Shown here: in pieces, positions 13,401-27,487 of the stretch
How the letters are laid out: every line of letters begins with the position of its first letter
How positions within the stretch are numbered: the stretch's first letter is position 1
From: Anaspis maculata
Taxonomy: Eukaryota > Arthropoda > Insecta > Coleoptera > Scraptiidae
Length of the DNA: 64,000 nt
Direction of reading: 5' to 3'
Assembly: GCA_949128115.1 (NCBI GenBank)
Contig: OX421966.1
Coordinates: 46,931,416 to 46,995,415 of the forward strand
Made by a program: the position numbers and the translations under genes
Notes under the pieces: model-generated
Seen by the model: the letters and a program-made list of their open reading frames with translations, nothing else
Told to the model about the DNA's origin: nothing
The model's database searches: none

Positions 13401-16400
13401 GTTCTAGAGAATTTTTTTTGCAGGAATATAATCCAAGCGGCTATCGGCAGGGCTGACCAAGTTCAGGTCTTGGCCATACATTTTTTCGTATCGTTTTCTT
13501 ATTCTTTTTGTTTTTTTTTTCAACGTCTTACGTTTGTTAATAAATCACCACAACAGGAGAATATCATCTGTGTTTTATTTCTTGATCCAAGTTTTCTTTT
13601 GTTTTAGAGATTTTTTTTGCAGGAATGGAATCCAAGCGGCTATCGGCAGGGCTGACGAAGTTCAGGTCTTGGCCATACATTTTGTCGTATCGTTTCTCCA
13701 TTCTTTCTGTTTTTTTAAACGTCTAATGTTTGTAAATAGATCACCACAACAGGAGAATATCATCTGTGTTTTATTTCTTGATCCAAGTTTTCTTTTGTTT
13801 TAGAGACTTTTTTTGCAGGAATGGAATCCAAGCGGCTATATGCAGGGCTGACGGAGTTCAGGTCTTGGCCATACATTTTGTCGTATCGTTTCTTTATTCT
13901 TTCTGTTTTTTTCAAAACGTCTTATATTTGTAAATAAATTACCACAACAGGAGAAAATCATCTGTGTTTCAATTCTTGATTCAAGTTTCCTTCTGTTTTA
14001 GAATTTTTTTTTTGCAGGAATGTATTCCAAGCGGCTATCGGAAGGGCTGACCAAGTTCAGGTCTCGGCCATACATTTTTTCGTTTCGTTTCTTTATTCTT
14101 TCTGTTTTCTTCAACGTCTTATGTTTGTAAATAAATCACCCCAACAGGAGAATATCATCTGTGTTTTAATTCTTGATCCAAGTTTTCTTTTGTTTTAGAG
14201 AATTTTTTCTGCAGGAATGTAATCCAAGCGGCTATCGGCAGGGCTGACCAAGTTCAGGTCTTGGCCATACATTTTTTCGTATCGTTTCTTTATTCTTTCT
14301 GTTTTTTTTTCAACGTCTTATGTTTGTAAATAAATCACCACAACAGGAGAATATCATCTGTGTTTTATTTCGTGATCCAAGTTTTCTTTCGTTTTAGAGA
14401 TTTTTTTTGCAGGGATGAAATCCAAGCGGCTATCGGCAGGGCTGACGGAGTTCAGGTCTTGGCCATACATTTTCTCGTATCGTTTCTCCATTCTTTTTGT
14501 TTTTTTTAAACGTCTTATGTTTGTAAATAAATCACCACAACAGGAGAATATCATCTGTGTTTTATTTCTTGATCCAAGTTTTCTTTTGTTTTAGAGAATT
14601 TTTTTTGCAGGAATGTAATCCAAGCGGCTATCGGCAGGGCTGACCAAGTTCAGGTCTTGGCCATACATTTTTTCGTATCGTTTCTTTATTCTTTCTGTTT
14701 TTTTTTCAACGTTTCCTGTTTGTGAATAAATCACCACAACAGGAGAATATCATCTGTGTTTTATTTCTTGATCCAAGTTTTCTTTTGTTTCAGAGAATTT
14801 TTTTTGCAGGAATGGAATCCAAGCGGCTATCAGCAGGGCTGACGAAATTCAGGTCTTGGCCATACATTTTGTCGTATCGTTTCTTTATTCTTTCTGTTTT
14901 TTTTTCAACGTCTTATGTTTGTAAATAAATCACCACAACAGGAGAATATTATCTGTGTTTTATTTCTTGATCCAAGTTTTGTTTTGTTTTAGAGATTTAT
15001 TTTGCTGGAATGGAATCCAAGCGGCTATTGGCAGGGCTGACGGAGTTCAGGTTTTGGCCATACATTTTGTCGTATCGTTCTTCCATTCTTTCTGTTTTTT
15101 TAAACGTCTAATGTTTGTAAATAAATCACCACAACAGGAGAATATCATCTGTGTTTTATTTCTTGATCCAAGTTTTCTTTTGTTCGAGAGCATTTTTTTT
15201 TGCAGGAATGTAATTCAAGCGGCTATCGGCAGGGCTGACCAAGTTCAGGTTTCGGCCATACATTTTTTCGTATCGTTTCTTTATTCTTTTTTTTTTCAAC
15301 GTCTTATGTTTGTAAATAAATTACCACAACAGGAGAATATCATCTGTGTTTTATTTCTTGATCCAAGTTTTCTTTCGTTTTAGAGATTTTTTTTGCAGGG
15401 ATGAAATCCAAGCGGCTATCGGCAGGGCTGACAAAGTTCAGGTCTTGGCCATACATTTTGTCGTATCGTTTCTTTATTCTTTCTGTTTTTTTCAAAACGT
15501 CTTATGTTTGTAAATAAATCACCACAACAGGAGAAAATCATCTGTGTTTTAATTCTTGATCCACGTTCTCTTTTGTTTTAGAGAATTTTTTTGCAGGAAT
15601 GGAATCCAAGCGGCTATCGGCAGGGCTGACCAAGTTCAGGTCTTGGCCATACATTTTTTCGTATCGTTTCTTTATTCTTTCTGTTTTCTTTCAACGTCTT
15701 ATGTTTGTAAATAAATCACCACAACAGGAGAATATCATCTGTGTTTTATTTCCTAATCCAAGTTTTCTTTTGTTTCAGAGAATTTTTTTTGCAGAAATGG
15801 AATCCAAGCGGCTATCGGCAGGGCGGACTAAGTTCAGGTCTTGGCCATACATTTTGTCGTATCGTTTCTTCATCCTTCCTGTTTTTTTTCAAACGTCTTA
15901 TGTTTGTAAATAAATCACCACAACAGGAGAAAATCATCTGTGTTTTAATTCTTGATTCAAGTTTTCTTTTGTTTCAGAGAATTTTTTTTGCAGGAATGTA
16001 TTCCAAGCGGCTATCGGGAGGGCTGACCAAGTTCAGGTCTTGGCCATACATTTTGTCGTATTGTTTCTCCATTCTTTCTGTTTTTTTAAAACGTCTAATG
16101 TTTGTAAATAAATCACCACAACAGGAGAATATCATCTGTGTTTTATTTCTTGATCCAAGTTTTCTTTTGTTTTAGAGAATTTTTTTGCAGGAATGGAATC
16201 CAAGCGGCTACCAGCAGGGCTGACGAAGTTCAGGTCCTGGCCATACATTTTGTCGTATCGTTTCTTTATTCTTTCTGTTTTTTTTTCAACGTCTTGTGTT
16301 TGTAAATAAATCACCACAACAGGAGAAAATCATCTGTGTTTTAATTCTTGATTCAAGTTTTTTTTTGTTTTAGAGAATTTTTTTTGCAGGAATGTATTCC

Positions 16401-17416
16401 AAGCGGCTATCGGCAGGGCTGACGACGTTCGGGTATTGGCCATACATTTTGTCGTATCGTTTCTCTATTCTTTCTCTTTTTTTAAAACGTCTTATGTTTG
16501 TAAATAAATCACCACAACAGGAGAATATCATCTGTGTTCTATTTCTTGATCCAAGTTTTCTTTTGTTTTAGTGATTTTTTTTGCAGGAATGGAATCCAAG
16601 CGGTTATCGGCAGGGCTGACGAAGTTCAGGTCTTGGCCATACATTTTGTCGTATCGTTTCTCCATTCTTTCTGTTTTTTTTAAACGTCTTATGTTTGTAA
16701 ATAAATCACCACAACAGGAGAAAATCATCTGTTTAATTCTTGATTCAAGTTTTCTTTTGTTTTAGAGAATTTTTTCTGCAGGAATGTAATCCAAGCGGCT
16801 ATCGGCAAGGCTGACCAAGTTCAGGTCTTGGCCATACATTTTTTCGTATCGTTTCTTTATTCTTTCTGTTTTTTTTTTCAACGTCTTATGTTTGTAAATA
16901 AATCACCACAACAGGAAAAAATCATCTGTGTTTTAATTCTTGATTCAAGTTTTCTTTTGTTTTAAAGAATTTTTTTTGCAGGAATGGAATCCAAGCGGCT
17001 TTCGGCAGGGCTGACGGAGTTCAGGTCTTGGCCATACATTTTTTCGTATTGTTTCTTTATTCTTTCTGTTTTTTTTTTCAACGTCTTATGTTTGTAAATA
17101 AATCACCACAACAGGAGAAAATCATCTGTGTTTTAATTCTTGATTCAAGTTTTCTTTTGTTTTAAAGAATTTTTTTTGCAGGAATGGAATCCAAGCGGCT
17201 ATATGCAGGGCTGACGGAGTTCAGGTCTTGGCCATACATTTTTTCGTATTGTTTCTTTATTCTTTCTGTTTTTTTTTTCAACGTCTTATGTTTGTAAATA
17301 AATCACCACAACAGGAGAATATCATCTGTGTTTTATTTCTTGATCCAAGTTTTCTTTTGTTTTAGAGACTTTTTTTGCAGGAATGGAATCCAAGCGGCTA
17401 TATGCAGGGCTGACGG
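10482..17416 (+). repeat. Higher-order repeat 1, copy 2 (6,935 bp, 35 monomers)
   Basis: Second, adjacent copy of the 35-monomer block. Length is the same as copy 1 to the base, so even the T-run lengths agree. The one substitution I found by eye is T at 6,256 versus C at 13,191; others may exist. Similarity continues for about 45 bp past 17,416 because every monomer shares that stretch, then breaks at a T-run and at 'cttatg' versus 'cttata'. Near-identity suggests a very recent duplication. An assembly artefact of overlapping reads in a satellite cannot be excluded from sequence alone. Confidence 0.9.
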
Positions 17417-20400
17417 AGTTCAGGTCTTGGCCATACATTTTGTCGTATCGTTTCTTTATTCTTTCTGTTTTTTCAAAACGTCTTATATTTGTAAATAAAT
17501 CACCACAACAGGAGAAAATCATCTGTGTTTCAATTCTTGATTCAAGTTTCCTTTTGTTCTAGAATTTTTTTTTGCAGGAATGTATTCCAAGCGGCTATCG
17601 GAAGGGCTGACCAAGTTCAGGTCTCGGCCATACATTTTTTCGTTTCGTTTCTTTATTCTTTCTGTTTTTTTCAACGTCTTATGTTTGTAAATAAATCACC
17701 CCAACAGGAGAATATCATCTGTGTTTTAATTCTTGATCCAAGTTTTCTTTTGTTTTAGAGAATTTTTTCTGCAGGAATGTAATCCAAGCGGCTATCGGCA
17801 GGGCTGACGAAGTCCAGGTCTTGGCCATACATTTTGTCGTATCGTTCTTCCATTCTTTCTGTTTTTTTAAACGTCTAATGTTTGTGAATAAATCACCACA
17901 ACAGGAGAATATCATCTGTGTTTTATTTCTTGATCCAAGTTTTCTTTTGTTTGAGAGCATTTTTTCTTGCAGGAATGTAATTCAAGCGGCTATCGGCAGG
18001 GCTGACCAAGTTCAGGTTTCGGCCATACATTTTTTCGTATCGTTTCTTTATTCTTTTTTTTTTTCAACGTCTTATGTTTGTAAATAAATTACCACAACAG
18101 GAGAATATCATCTGTGTTTTATTTCTTGATCCAAGTTTTCTTTCGTTTTAGAGATTTTTTTTGCAGGGATGAAATCCAAGCGGCTATCGGCAGGGCTGAC
18201 GAAGTTCAGGTCTTGGCCATACATTTTCTCGTATCGTTTCTCCATTCTTTTTGTTTTTTTAAACGTCTTATGTTTGTAAATAAATCACCACAACAGGAGA
18301 ATATCATCTGTGTTTTATTTCTTGATCCAAGTTTTCTTTTGTTTTAGAGAATTTTTTTTGCAGGAATGTAATCCAAGCGGCTATCGGCAGGGCTGACCAA
18401 GTTCAGGTCTTGGCCATACATTTTTTCGTATCGTTTCTTTATTCTTTCTGTTTTTTTTTCAACGTCTTCTGTTTGTGAATAAATCACCACAACAGGAGAA
18501 TATCATCTGTGTTTTATTTCTTGATCCAAGTTTTCTTTTGTTTTAGAGAATTTTTTTTGCAGGAATGGAATCCAAGCGGCTATCGGCAGGGCTGACGAAG
18601 TTCAAGTCTTGGCCATACAATGTTTCGTTTCGTTTCTTTATTCTTTCTTTTTTTTTTTTTCCAACGTCTTATGTTTGTAAATAAATCACCACAATAGGAG
18701 AATATTATCTGTGTTTTATTTCTTGATCCAAGTTTTCTTTTATTTTAGAGATTTTTTTGCAGGAATGTAATCCAAGCGGCTATCGGCAGGGCTGACCAAG
18801 TTCAGGTCTTGGCCATACATTTTGTCGTATCGTTTCTTTATTCTTTCTGTTTTTTTCAAAACGTCTTATGTTTGTAAATAAATCACCACAACAGGAGAAT
18901 ATTATCTGTGTTTTATTTCTTGATCCAAGTTTTCTTTTATTTTAGGGATTTTTTTTGCAGGAATGGAATCCAAGCAGCTATCAGCAGGGCTGACGAAGTT
19001 CAGGTCTTGGCCATACAATGTTTCGTTTCGTTTCTTTATTCTTTCTTTTTTTTTTTTTTTTCAACGTCTTATGTTTGTAAATAAATCACCACAATAGGAG
19101 AATATTATCTGTGTTTTATTTCTTGATCCAAGTTTTTTTTTATTTTAGAGATTTTTTTGCAGGAATGGAATCCAAGCAGCTATCAGCAGGGCTGACGAAG
19201 TTCAGGTCTTGGCCATACATTTTGTCGTATCGTTTCTTTATTCTTTCTGTTTTTTTCAAAACGTCTTATGTTTGTAAATAAATCACCACAACAGGAGAAT
19301 ATCATCTGTGTTTTATTTCTTGATCCAAGTTTTCTTTTGTTTTAGAGAATTTTTTTTGCAGGAATGTAATCCAAGCGGCTATCGGCAGGGCTGACCAAGT
19401 TCAGGTCTTGGCCATACATTTTTTCGTATCGTTTCTTTATTCTTTCTGTTTTTTTTTCAACGTCTTCTGTTTGTAAATAAATCACCACAACAGGAGAATA
19501 TCATCTGTGTTTTATTTCTTGATCCAAGTTTTCTTTTGTTTTAGAGAATTTTTTTTGCAGGAATGGAATCCAAGCGGCTATCAGCAGGGCTGACGAAATT
19601 CAGGTCTTGGCCATACATTTTGTCGTATCGTTGCTCTATTCTTTCTGTTTTTTCAAAACGTCTTATGTTTGTAAATAAATCACCACAACAGGAAGAAATC
19701 ATCTGTGTTTTAGTTCTTGATCCACGTTTTCTTTTGTTTTAGAGAATTTTTTTGCAGAAATGGAATCCAAGCGGCTATCGGCAGGGCTGACCAAGTTCAG
19801 GTCTTGGCCATACATTTTTTCGTATCGTTTTTTTATTCTTTCTGTTTTTTTTTCAACGTCTTATGTTTGTAAATAAATCACCACAACAGGAGAATATCAT
19901 CTGTGTTTTATTTCTTGATCCAAGTTTTCTTTTGTTTCAGAGACTTTTTTTGCAGGAATGGAATCCAAGCGGTTATCGGCAGGGCTGACGGAGTTCAGGT
20001 TTTGGCCATACATTTTGTCGTATCGTTTCTTTATTCTTTCTGTTTTTTTAAAACGTCTTATATTTGTAAATAAATCACCACAACAGGAGAAAATCATCTG
20101 TGTTTTAATTCTTGATTCAAGTTTTCTTTTGTTTTAAAGAATTTTTTTTGCAGGAATGGAATCCAAGCGGCTTTCGGCAGGGCTGACGGAGTTCAGGTCT
20201 TGGCCATACATTTTTTCGTATCGTTTCTTTATTCTTTCTGTTTTTTTTTTCAACGTCTTATGTTTGTAAATGAATCACCACAACAGGAGAATATCATCTG
20301 TATTTTATTTCCTGATCCAAGTTTTCTTTTTGTTCTAGAGAATTCTTTTTGCAGGAATATAATCCAAGCGGCTATCGGCAGGGCTGACCAAGTTCAGGTC

Positions 20401-20899
20401 TTGGCCATACATTTTTTCGTATCGTTTTCTTATTCTTTTTGTTTTTTTTTTCAACGTCTTACGTTTGTTAATAAATCACCACAACAGGAGAATATCATCT
20501 GTGTTTTATTTCTTGATCCAAGTTTTCTTTTGTTTTAGAGATTTTTTTTGCAGGAATGGAATCCAAGCGGCTATCGGCAGGGCTGACGAAGTTCAGGTCT
20601 TGGCCATACATTTTGTCGTATCGTTTCTCCATTCTTTCTGTTTTTTTAAACGTCTAATGTTTGTAAATAGATCACCACAACAGGAGAATATCATCTGTGT
20701 TTTATTTCTTGATCCAAGTTTTCTTTTGTTTTAGAGACTTTTTTTGCAGGAATGGAATCCAAGCGGCTATATGCAGGGCTGACGAAGTTCAGGTCTTGGC
20801 CATACAATGTTTCGTTTCGTTTCTTTATTCTTTCTGTTTTTTTTTCAACGTCTTATGTTTGTAAATAAATCACCACAACAGGAGAATATTATCTGTGTT

Positions 20900-23800
20900 T
20901 TATTTCTTGATCCAAGTTTTCTTCTATTTTAGAGATTTTTTTTGCAGGAATGGAATCCAAGCAGCTATCAGCAGGGCTGACGAAGTTCAGGTCTTGGCCA
21001 TACATTTTGTCGTATCGTTTCTTTATTCTTTCTGTTTTTTTCAAAACGTCTTATGTTTGTAAGTAAATCACCACAACAGGAGAATATCATCTGTGTTTTA
21101 TTTCTTGATCCAAGTTTTCTTTTGTTTCAGAGTTTTTTTTTGCAGGAATGTAATCCAAGCGGCTATCGGCAGGGCTGACCAAGTTCAGGTCTTGGCCATA
21201 CATTTTTTCGTATCGTTTCTTTATTCTTTCTGTTTTTTTTCAACGTCTTCTGTTTGTAAATAAATCACCTCAACAGGAGAATATCATCTGTGTTTTATTT
21301 CTTGATCCAATTTTTTTTTTGTTTTAGAGAATTTTTTTTGCAGGAATGGAATCCAAGCGGCTATTAGCAGGGCTGACGAAATTCAGGTCTTGGCCATACA
21401 TTTTGTCGTATCGTTGCTCTATTCTTTCTGTTTTTTCAAATCGTCTTATGTTTGTAAATTAATCACCACAACAGGAAGAAATCATCTGTGTTTCAGTTCT
21501 TGATCCACGTTTTCTTTTGTTTTAGAGAATTTTTTTGCAGAAATGGAATCCAAGCGGCTATCGGCAGGGCTGACCAAGTTCAGGTCTTGGCCATACATTT
21601 TTTCGTATCGTTTTTTTATTCTTTCTGTTTTTTCTTTCAACGTCTTATGTTTGTAAATAAATCACCACAACAGGAGAATATCATCTGTGTATTATTTCTT
21701 GATCCAAGTTTTCTTTTGTTTCAGAGACTTATTTTGCAGGAATGGAATCCAAGCGGCTATCGGCAGGGCTGACGGAGTTCAGGTTTTGGCCATACATTTT
21801 GTCGTATCGTTTCTTTATTCTTTCTGTTTTTTTTAAAACGTCTTATATTTGTAAATAAATCACCACAACAGGAGAAAATCATCTGTGTTTTAATTCTTGA
21901 TTCAAGTTTTCTTTTGTTTTAAAGAATTTTTTTTGCAGGAATGGAATCCAAGCGGCTTTCGGCAGGGCTGATGGAGTTCAGGTCTTGGCCATACATTTTT
22001 TCGTATTGTTTCTTTATTCTTTCTGTTTTTTTTTTCAACGTCTCATGTTTGTAAATGAATCACCACAACAGGAGAATATCATCTGTGTTTTATTTCCTGA
22101 TCCAAGTTTTGTTTTTGTTCTAGAGAATTTTTTTTGCAGGAATATAATCCAAGCGGCTATCGGCAGGGCTGACCAAGTTCAGGTCTTGGCCATACATTTT
22201 TTCGTATCGTTTTCTTATTCTTTTTGTTTTTTTTTTTCAACGTCTTACGTTTGTTAATAAATCACCACAACAGGAGAATATTATCTGTGTTTTATTTCTT
22301 GATCCAAGTTTTCTTTTGTTTTAGAGATTTTTTTTGCAGGAATGGAATCCAAGCGGCTATCGGCAGGGCTGACGAAGTTCAGGTCTTGGCCATACATTTT
22401 GTCGTATCGTTTCTCCATTCTTTCTGTTTTTTTAAACGTCTAATGTTTGTAAATAGATCACCACAACAGGAGAACATCATCTGTGTTTTATTTCTTGATC
22501 CAAGTTTTCTTTTGTTTTAGAGACTTTTTTTTGCAGGAATGGAATCCAAGCGGCTATATGCAGGGCTGACGGAGTTCAGGTCTTGGCCATACATTTTGTC
22601 GTATCGTTTCTTTATTCTTTCTGTTTTTTCAAAACGTCTTATATTTGTAAATAAATCACCACAACGGGAGAAAATCGTCTGTGTTTCAATTCTTGATTCA
22701 AGTTTCCTTTTGTTTTAGAATTTTTTTTTTGCAGGAATGTATTCCAAGCGGCTATCGGAAGGGCTGACCAAGTTCAGGTCTCGGCCATACATTTTTTCGT
22801 TTCGTTTCTTTATTCTTTCTGTTTTTTTCAACGTCTTATGTTTGTAAATAAATCACCCCAACAGGAGAATATCATCTGTGTTTTAATTCTTGATCCAAGT
22901 TTTCTTTTGTTTTAGAGAATTTTTTATGCAGGAATGTAATCCAAGCGGCTATCGGCAGGGCTGACCAAGTTCAGGTCTTGGCCATACATTTTTTCGTATC
23001 GTTTCTTTATTCTTTCTGTTTTTTTTTCAACGTCTTATGTTTGTAAATAAATCACCACAACAGGAGAATATCATCTGTGTTTTATTTCTTGATCCAAGTT
23101 TTCTTTCGTTTTAGAGATTTTTTTTGCAGGGATGAAATCCAAGCGGCTATCGGCAGGGCTGACGAAGTTCAGGTCTTGGCCATACATTTTCTCGTATCGT
23201 TTCTCCATTCTTTTTGTTTTTTTTAAACGTCTTATGTTTGTAAATAAATCACCACAACAGGAGAATATCATCTGTGTTTTATTTCTTGATCCAAGTTTTC
23301 TTTTGTTTTAGAGAATTTTTTTTGCAGGAATGTAATCCAAGCGGCTATCGGCAGGGCTGACCAAGTTCAGGTCTTGGCCATACATTTTTTCGTATCGTTT
23401 CTTTATTCTTTCTGTTTTTTTTTCAACGTCTCCTGTTTGTGAATAAATCACCACAACAGGAGAATATCATCTGTGTTTTATTTCTTGATCCAAGTTTTCT
23501 TTTGTTTCAGAGAATTTTTTTTGCAGGAATGGAATCCAAGCGGCTATCAGCAGGGCTGACGAAATTCAGGTCTTGGCCATACATTTTGTCGTATCGTTTC
23601 TTTATTCTTTCTGTTTTTTTTTTCAACGTCTTATGTTTGTAAATAAATCACCACAACAGGAGAATATCATCTGTGTTTTATTTCTTGATCCAAGTTTTGT
23701 TTTGTTTTAGAGATTTATTTTGCTGGAATGGAATCCAAGCGGCTATTGGCAGGGCTGACGGAGTTCAGGTTTTGGCCATACATTTTGTCGTATCGTTCTT

Positions 23801-26000
23801 CCATTCTTTCTGTTTTTTTAAACGTCTAATGTTTGTAAATAAATCACCACAACAGGAGAATATCATCTGTGTTTTATTTCTTGATCCAAGTTTTCTTTTG
23901 TTCGAGAGCATTTTTTTTGCAGGAATGTAATTCAAGCGGCTATCGGCAGGGCTGACCAAGTTCAGGTTTCGGCTATACATTTTTTCGTATCGTTTCTTTA
24001 TTCTTTTTTTTTCAACGTCTTATGTTTGTAAATAAATTACCACAACAGGAGAATATCATCTGTGTTTTATTTCTTGATCCAAGTTTTCTTTCGTTTTAGA
24101 GATTTTTTTTGCAGGGATGAAATCCAAGCGGCTATCGGCAGGGCTGACGAAGTTCAGGTCTTGGCCATACATTTTCTCGTATCGTTTCCCCATTCTTTTT
24201 GTTTTTTTTAAACGTCTTATGTTTGTAAATAAATCACCACAACAGGAGAATATCATCTGTGTTTCATTTCTTGATCCAAGTTTTCTTTTGTTTTAGAGAA
24301 TTTTTTTTGCAGGAATGTAATCCAAGCGGCTATCGGCAGGGCTGACCAAGTTCAGGTCTTGGCCATACATTTTTTCGTATCGTTTTTTTATTCTTTTTGT
24401 TTTTTTTTCAACGTCTTCTGTTTGTAAATAAATCACCACAACAGGAAGAAATCATCTGTGTTTTAGTTCTTGATCCACGTTTTTTTTGTTCTAGAGAATT
24501 TTTTTGCAGAAATGGAATCCAAGCGGCTATCGGCAGGGCTGACCAAGTTCAGGTCTTGGCCATACATTTTTTCGTATCGTTTTTTTATTTTTTCTGTTTT
24601 TTTTCCAACGTCTTATGTTTGTAAATTATTCACCACAACAGGAGAATATCATCTGTGTTTTATTTCTTGATCCAAGTTTTCTTTTGTTTCAGAGACTTTT
24701 TTTGCAGGAATGGAATCCAAGCGGCTATCGGCAGGGCTGACGGAGTTCAGGTTTTGGCCATACATTTTGTCGTATCGTTTCTTTATTCTTTCTGTTTTTT
24801 TAAAACGTTTTATATTTGTAAATAAATCACCACAACAGGAGAAAATCATCTGTGTTTTAATTCTTGATTCAAGTTTTCTTTTGTTTTAGAGAATTGTTTT
24901 TGCAGGAATGGAATCCAAGCGGCTTTCGGCAGGGCTGACGGAGTTCAGGTCTTGGCCATACATTTTTTCGTATCGTTTCTTTATTCTTTCTGAATTTTTT
25001 TTCAACGTCTTATGTTTGTAAATAAATCACCACAACAGGAGAATATCATCTGTGTTTTATTTCCTGATCCAAGTTTTCTCTTGTTCTAGAGAATTTTTTT
25101 TGCAGGAATGTATTCCAAGCGGCTATCGGCAGGGCTGACCAAGTTCAGGCCTTGGCCATACATTTTTTCGTATCGTTTTCTTATTCTTTTTTTTTTTTTT
25201 TTTCTTCAACGTCTTATGTTTGTAAATAAATCACCACAACAGGAGAATATCATCTGTGTTTTATTTCATGATCCAAGTTTTCTTTTGTTTAAGAGATTTT
25301 TTTTGCAGGAATGGAATCCAAGCGGCTATCGGCAGGGCTGACGAAGTTCAGGTCTTGGCCATACATTTTGTCGTATCGTTTCTCCATTCTTTCTGTTTTT
25401 TTTAAACGTCTAATGTTTTTAAATAGATCACCACAACAGGAAAATATCATCTGTGTTTTATTTCTTGATCCAAGTTTTCTTTTGTTTTAGAGACTTTTTT
25501 TGCAGGAATGGAATCCAAGCGGCTATTGGCAGGGCTGACGGAGTTCAGGTCTTGGCCATACATTTTGTCGTATCGTTTCTTTATTCTTTCTGTTTTTTCA
25601 AAACGTCTTATATTTGTAGATAAATCACCACAACAGGAGAAAATCATCTGTGTTTCAATTCTTGATTCAAGTTTCCTTTTGTTTTAGAAATTTTTTTTTG
25701 CAGAAATGTATTCCAAGCGGCTATCGGAAGGGCTGACCAAGTTCAGGTCTCGGCCATACATTTTTTCGTTTCGTTTCTTTATTCTTTCTGTTTTTTTCAA
25801 CGTCTTATGTTTGTAAATAAATCACCCCAACAGGAGAATATCATCTGTGTTTTAATTCTTGATCCAAGTTTTCTTTTGTTTTAGAGAATTTTTTCTGCAG
25901 GAATGTAATCCAAGCGGCTATCGGCAGGGCTGACCAAGTTCAGGTCTTGGCCATACAATTTTTCGTTTCGTTTCTTTATTCTTTCTGTTTTTTTTTTCAA
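20900..26000 (+). repeat. Dispersed higher-order segment, counterpart at about 35.3-40.6 kb
   Basis: The order of monomer variants here matches that at about 35,330-40,600 with a shift of about 14,430 bp up to 24,400 and about 14,630 bp after it. The change equals one monomer, present in the later copy (about 38,870-39,070) and absent from this one. Limits are approximate because I compared variant order by eye. The later copy overlaps the end of higher-order repeat 2, so the duplications are nested. Confidence 0.65.
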
Positions 26001-26005
26001 CGTCT

Positions 26006-26170
26006 TATGTTTGTAAGAAAATCACCACACAAGGAGAAAATCATTGAGAGCATTTTTTCTTGCAGGAATGTAATTCAAGCGGCTATCGGCAGGGCTGACC
26101 AAGTTCAGGTTTCGGCCATACATGTTTTCGTATCGTTTCTTTATTCTTTTATTTTTTTCAACGTCTTATG
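26006..26170 (+). repeat. Shortened satellite monomer with 36-bp internal deletion
   Basis: The block normally reading 'atcatctgtgttttatttc' through 'cttttgtt' is missing: 'gagaaaatcat' is joined directly to 'tgagagcattttttcttgc' at about 26,045. The upstream part matches the 'gtaagaaaatcaccacacaa' variant seen near 2,035 and the downstream part matches the 'tttgagagc' variant seen near 17,951, so this is a deletion or a hybrid junction between two monomer types. Confidence 0.75.
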
Positions 26171-27487
26171 TTTGTAAATAAATTACCACAACAGGAGAAT
26201 ATCATCTGTGTTTTATTTCTTGATCCAAGTTTTCTTTCGTTTTAGAGATTTTTTTTGCAGGGATGAAATCCAAGCGGCTATCGGCAGGGCTGACGAAGTT
26301 CAGGTCTTGGCCATACATTTTCTCGTATCGTTTCTCCATTCTTTTTGTTTTTTTAAACGTCTTATGTTTGTAAATAAATCACCACAACAGGAAATTTTAT
26401 CATCTGTGTTTTATTTCTTGATCCAAGTTTTCTTTTGTTTTAGAGAATTTTTTTTGCAGGAATGTAATCCAAGCGGCTATCGGCAGGGCTGACCAAGTTC
26501 AGGTCTTGGCCATACATTTTTTCGTATCGTTTCTTTATTCTTTCTGTTTTTTTTTCAACGTCTTCTGTTTGTGAATAAATCACCACAACAGGAGAATATC
26601 ATCTGTGTTTTATTTCTTGATCCAAGTTTTCTTTTGTTTTAGAGAATTTTTTTTGCAGGAATGGAATCCAAGCGGCTATCAGCAGGGCTGACGAAATTCA
26701 GGTCTTGGCCATACATTTTGTCGTATCGTTGCTCTATTCTTTCTGTTTTTTCAAAACGTCTTATGTTTGTAAATAAATCACCACAACAGGAAGAAATCAT
26801 CTGTGTTTTAGTTCTTGATCCACGTTTTCTTTTGTTCTAGAGAATTTTTCTGCAGAAATGGAATCCAAGCGGCTAACGGCAGGGCTGACCAAGTTCAGGT
26901 CTTGGCCATACATTTTTTCGTATCGTTTTTTTATTTTTTCTGTTTTTTTTTCAACGTCTTATGTTTGTAAATAAATCACCACAACAGGAGAATATCATCT
27001 GTGTTTTATTTCTTGATCCAAGTTTTCTTTTGTTTTAGAGATTTTTTTTTGCAGGAATGGAATCCAAGCGGCTATCGGCAGGGCTGACCAAGTTCAGGTC
27101 TTGGCCATACATTTTGTCGCATCGTTTCTTTATTCTTTCTGTTTTTTTCAAAACGTCTTATGTTTGTAAATAAATCACCACAACAGGAGAATATTATCTG
27201 TGTTTTATTTCTTGATCCAAGTTTTCTTTTATTTTAGGGATTTTTTTTGCAGGAATGGAATCCAAGCAGCTATCAGCAGGGCTGACGAAGTTCAGGTCTT
27301 GGCCATACAATGTTTCGTTTCGTTTCTTTATTCTTTCTTTTTTTTTTTTTTCAACGTCTTATGTTTGTAAATAAATCACCACAACAGGAGAATATTATCT
27401 GTGTTTTATTTCTTGATCCAAGTTTTCTTTTATTTTAGAGATTTTTTTGCAGGAATGGAATCCAAGCAGCTATCAGCAGGGCTGACG

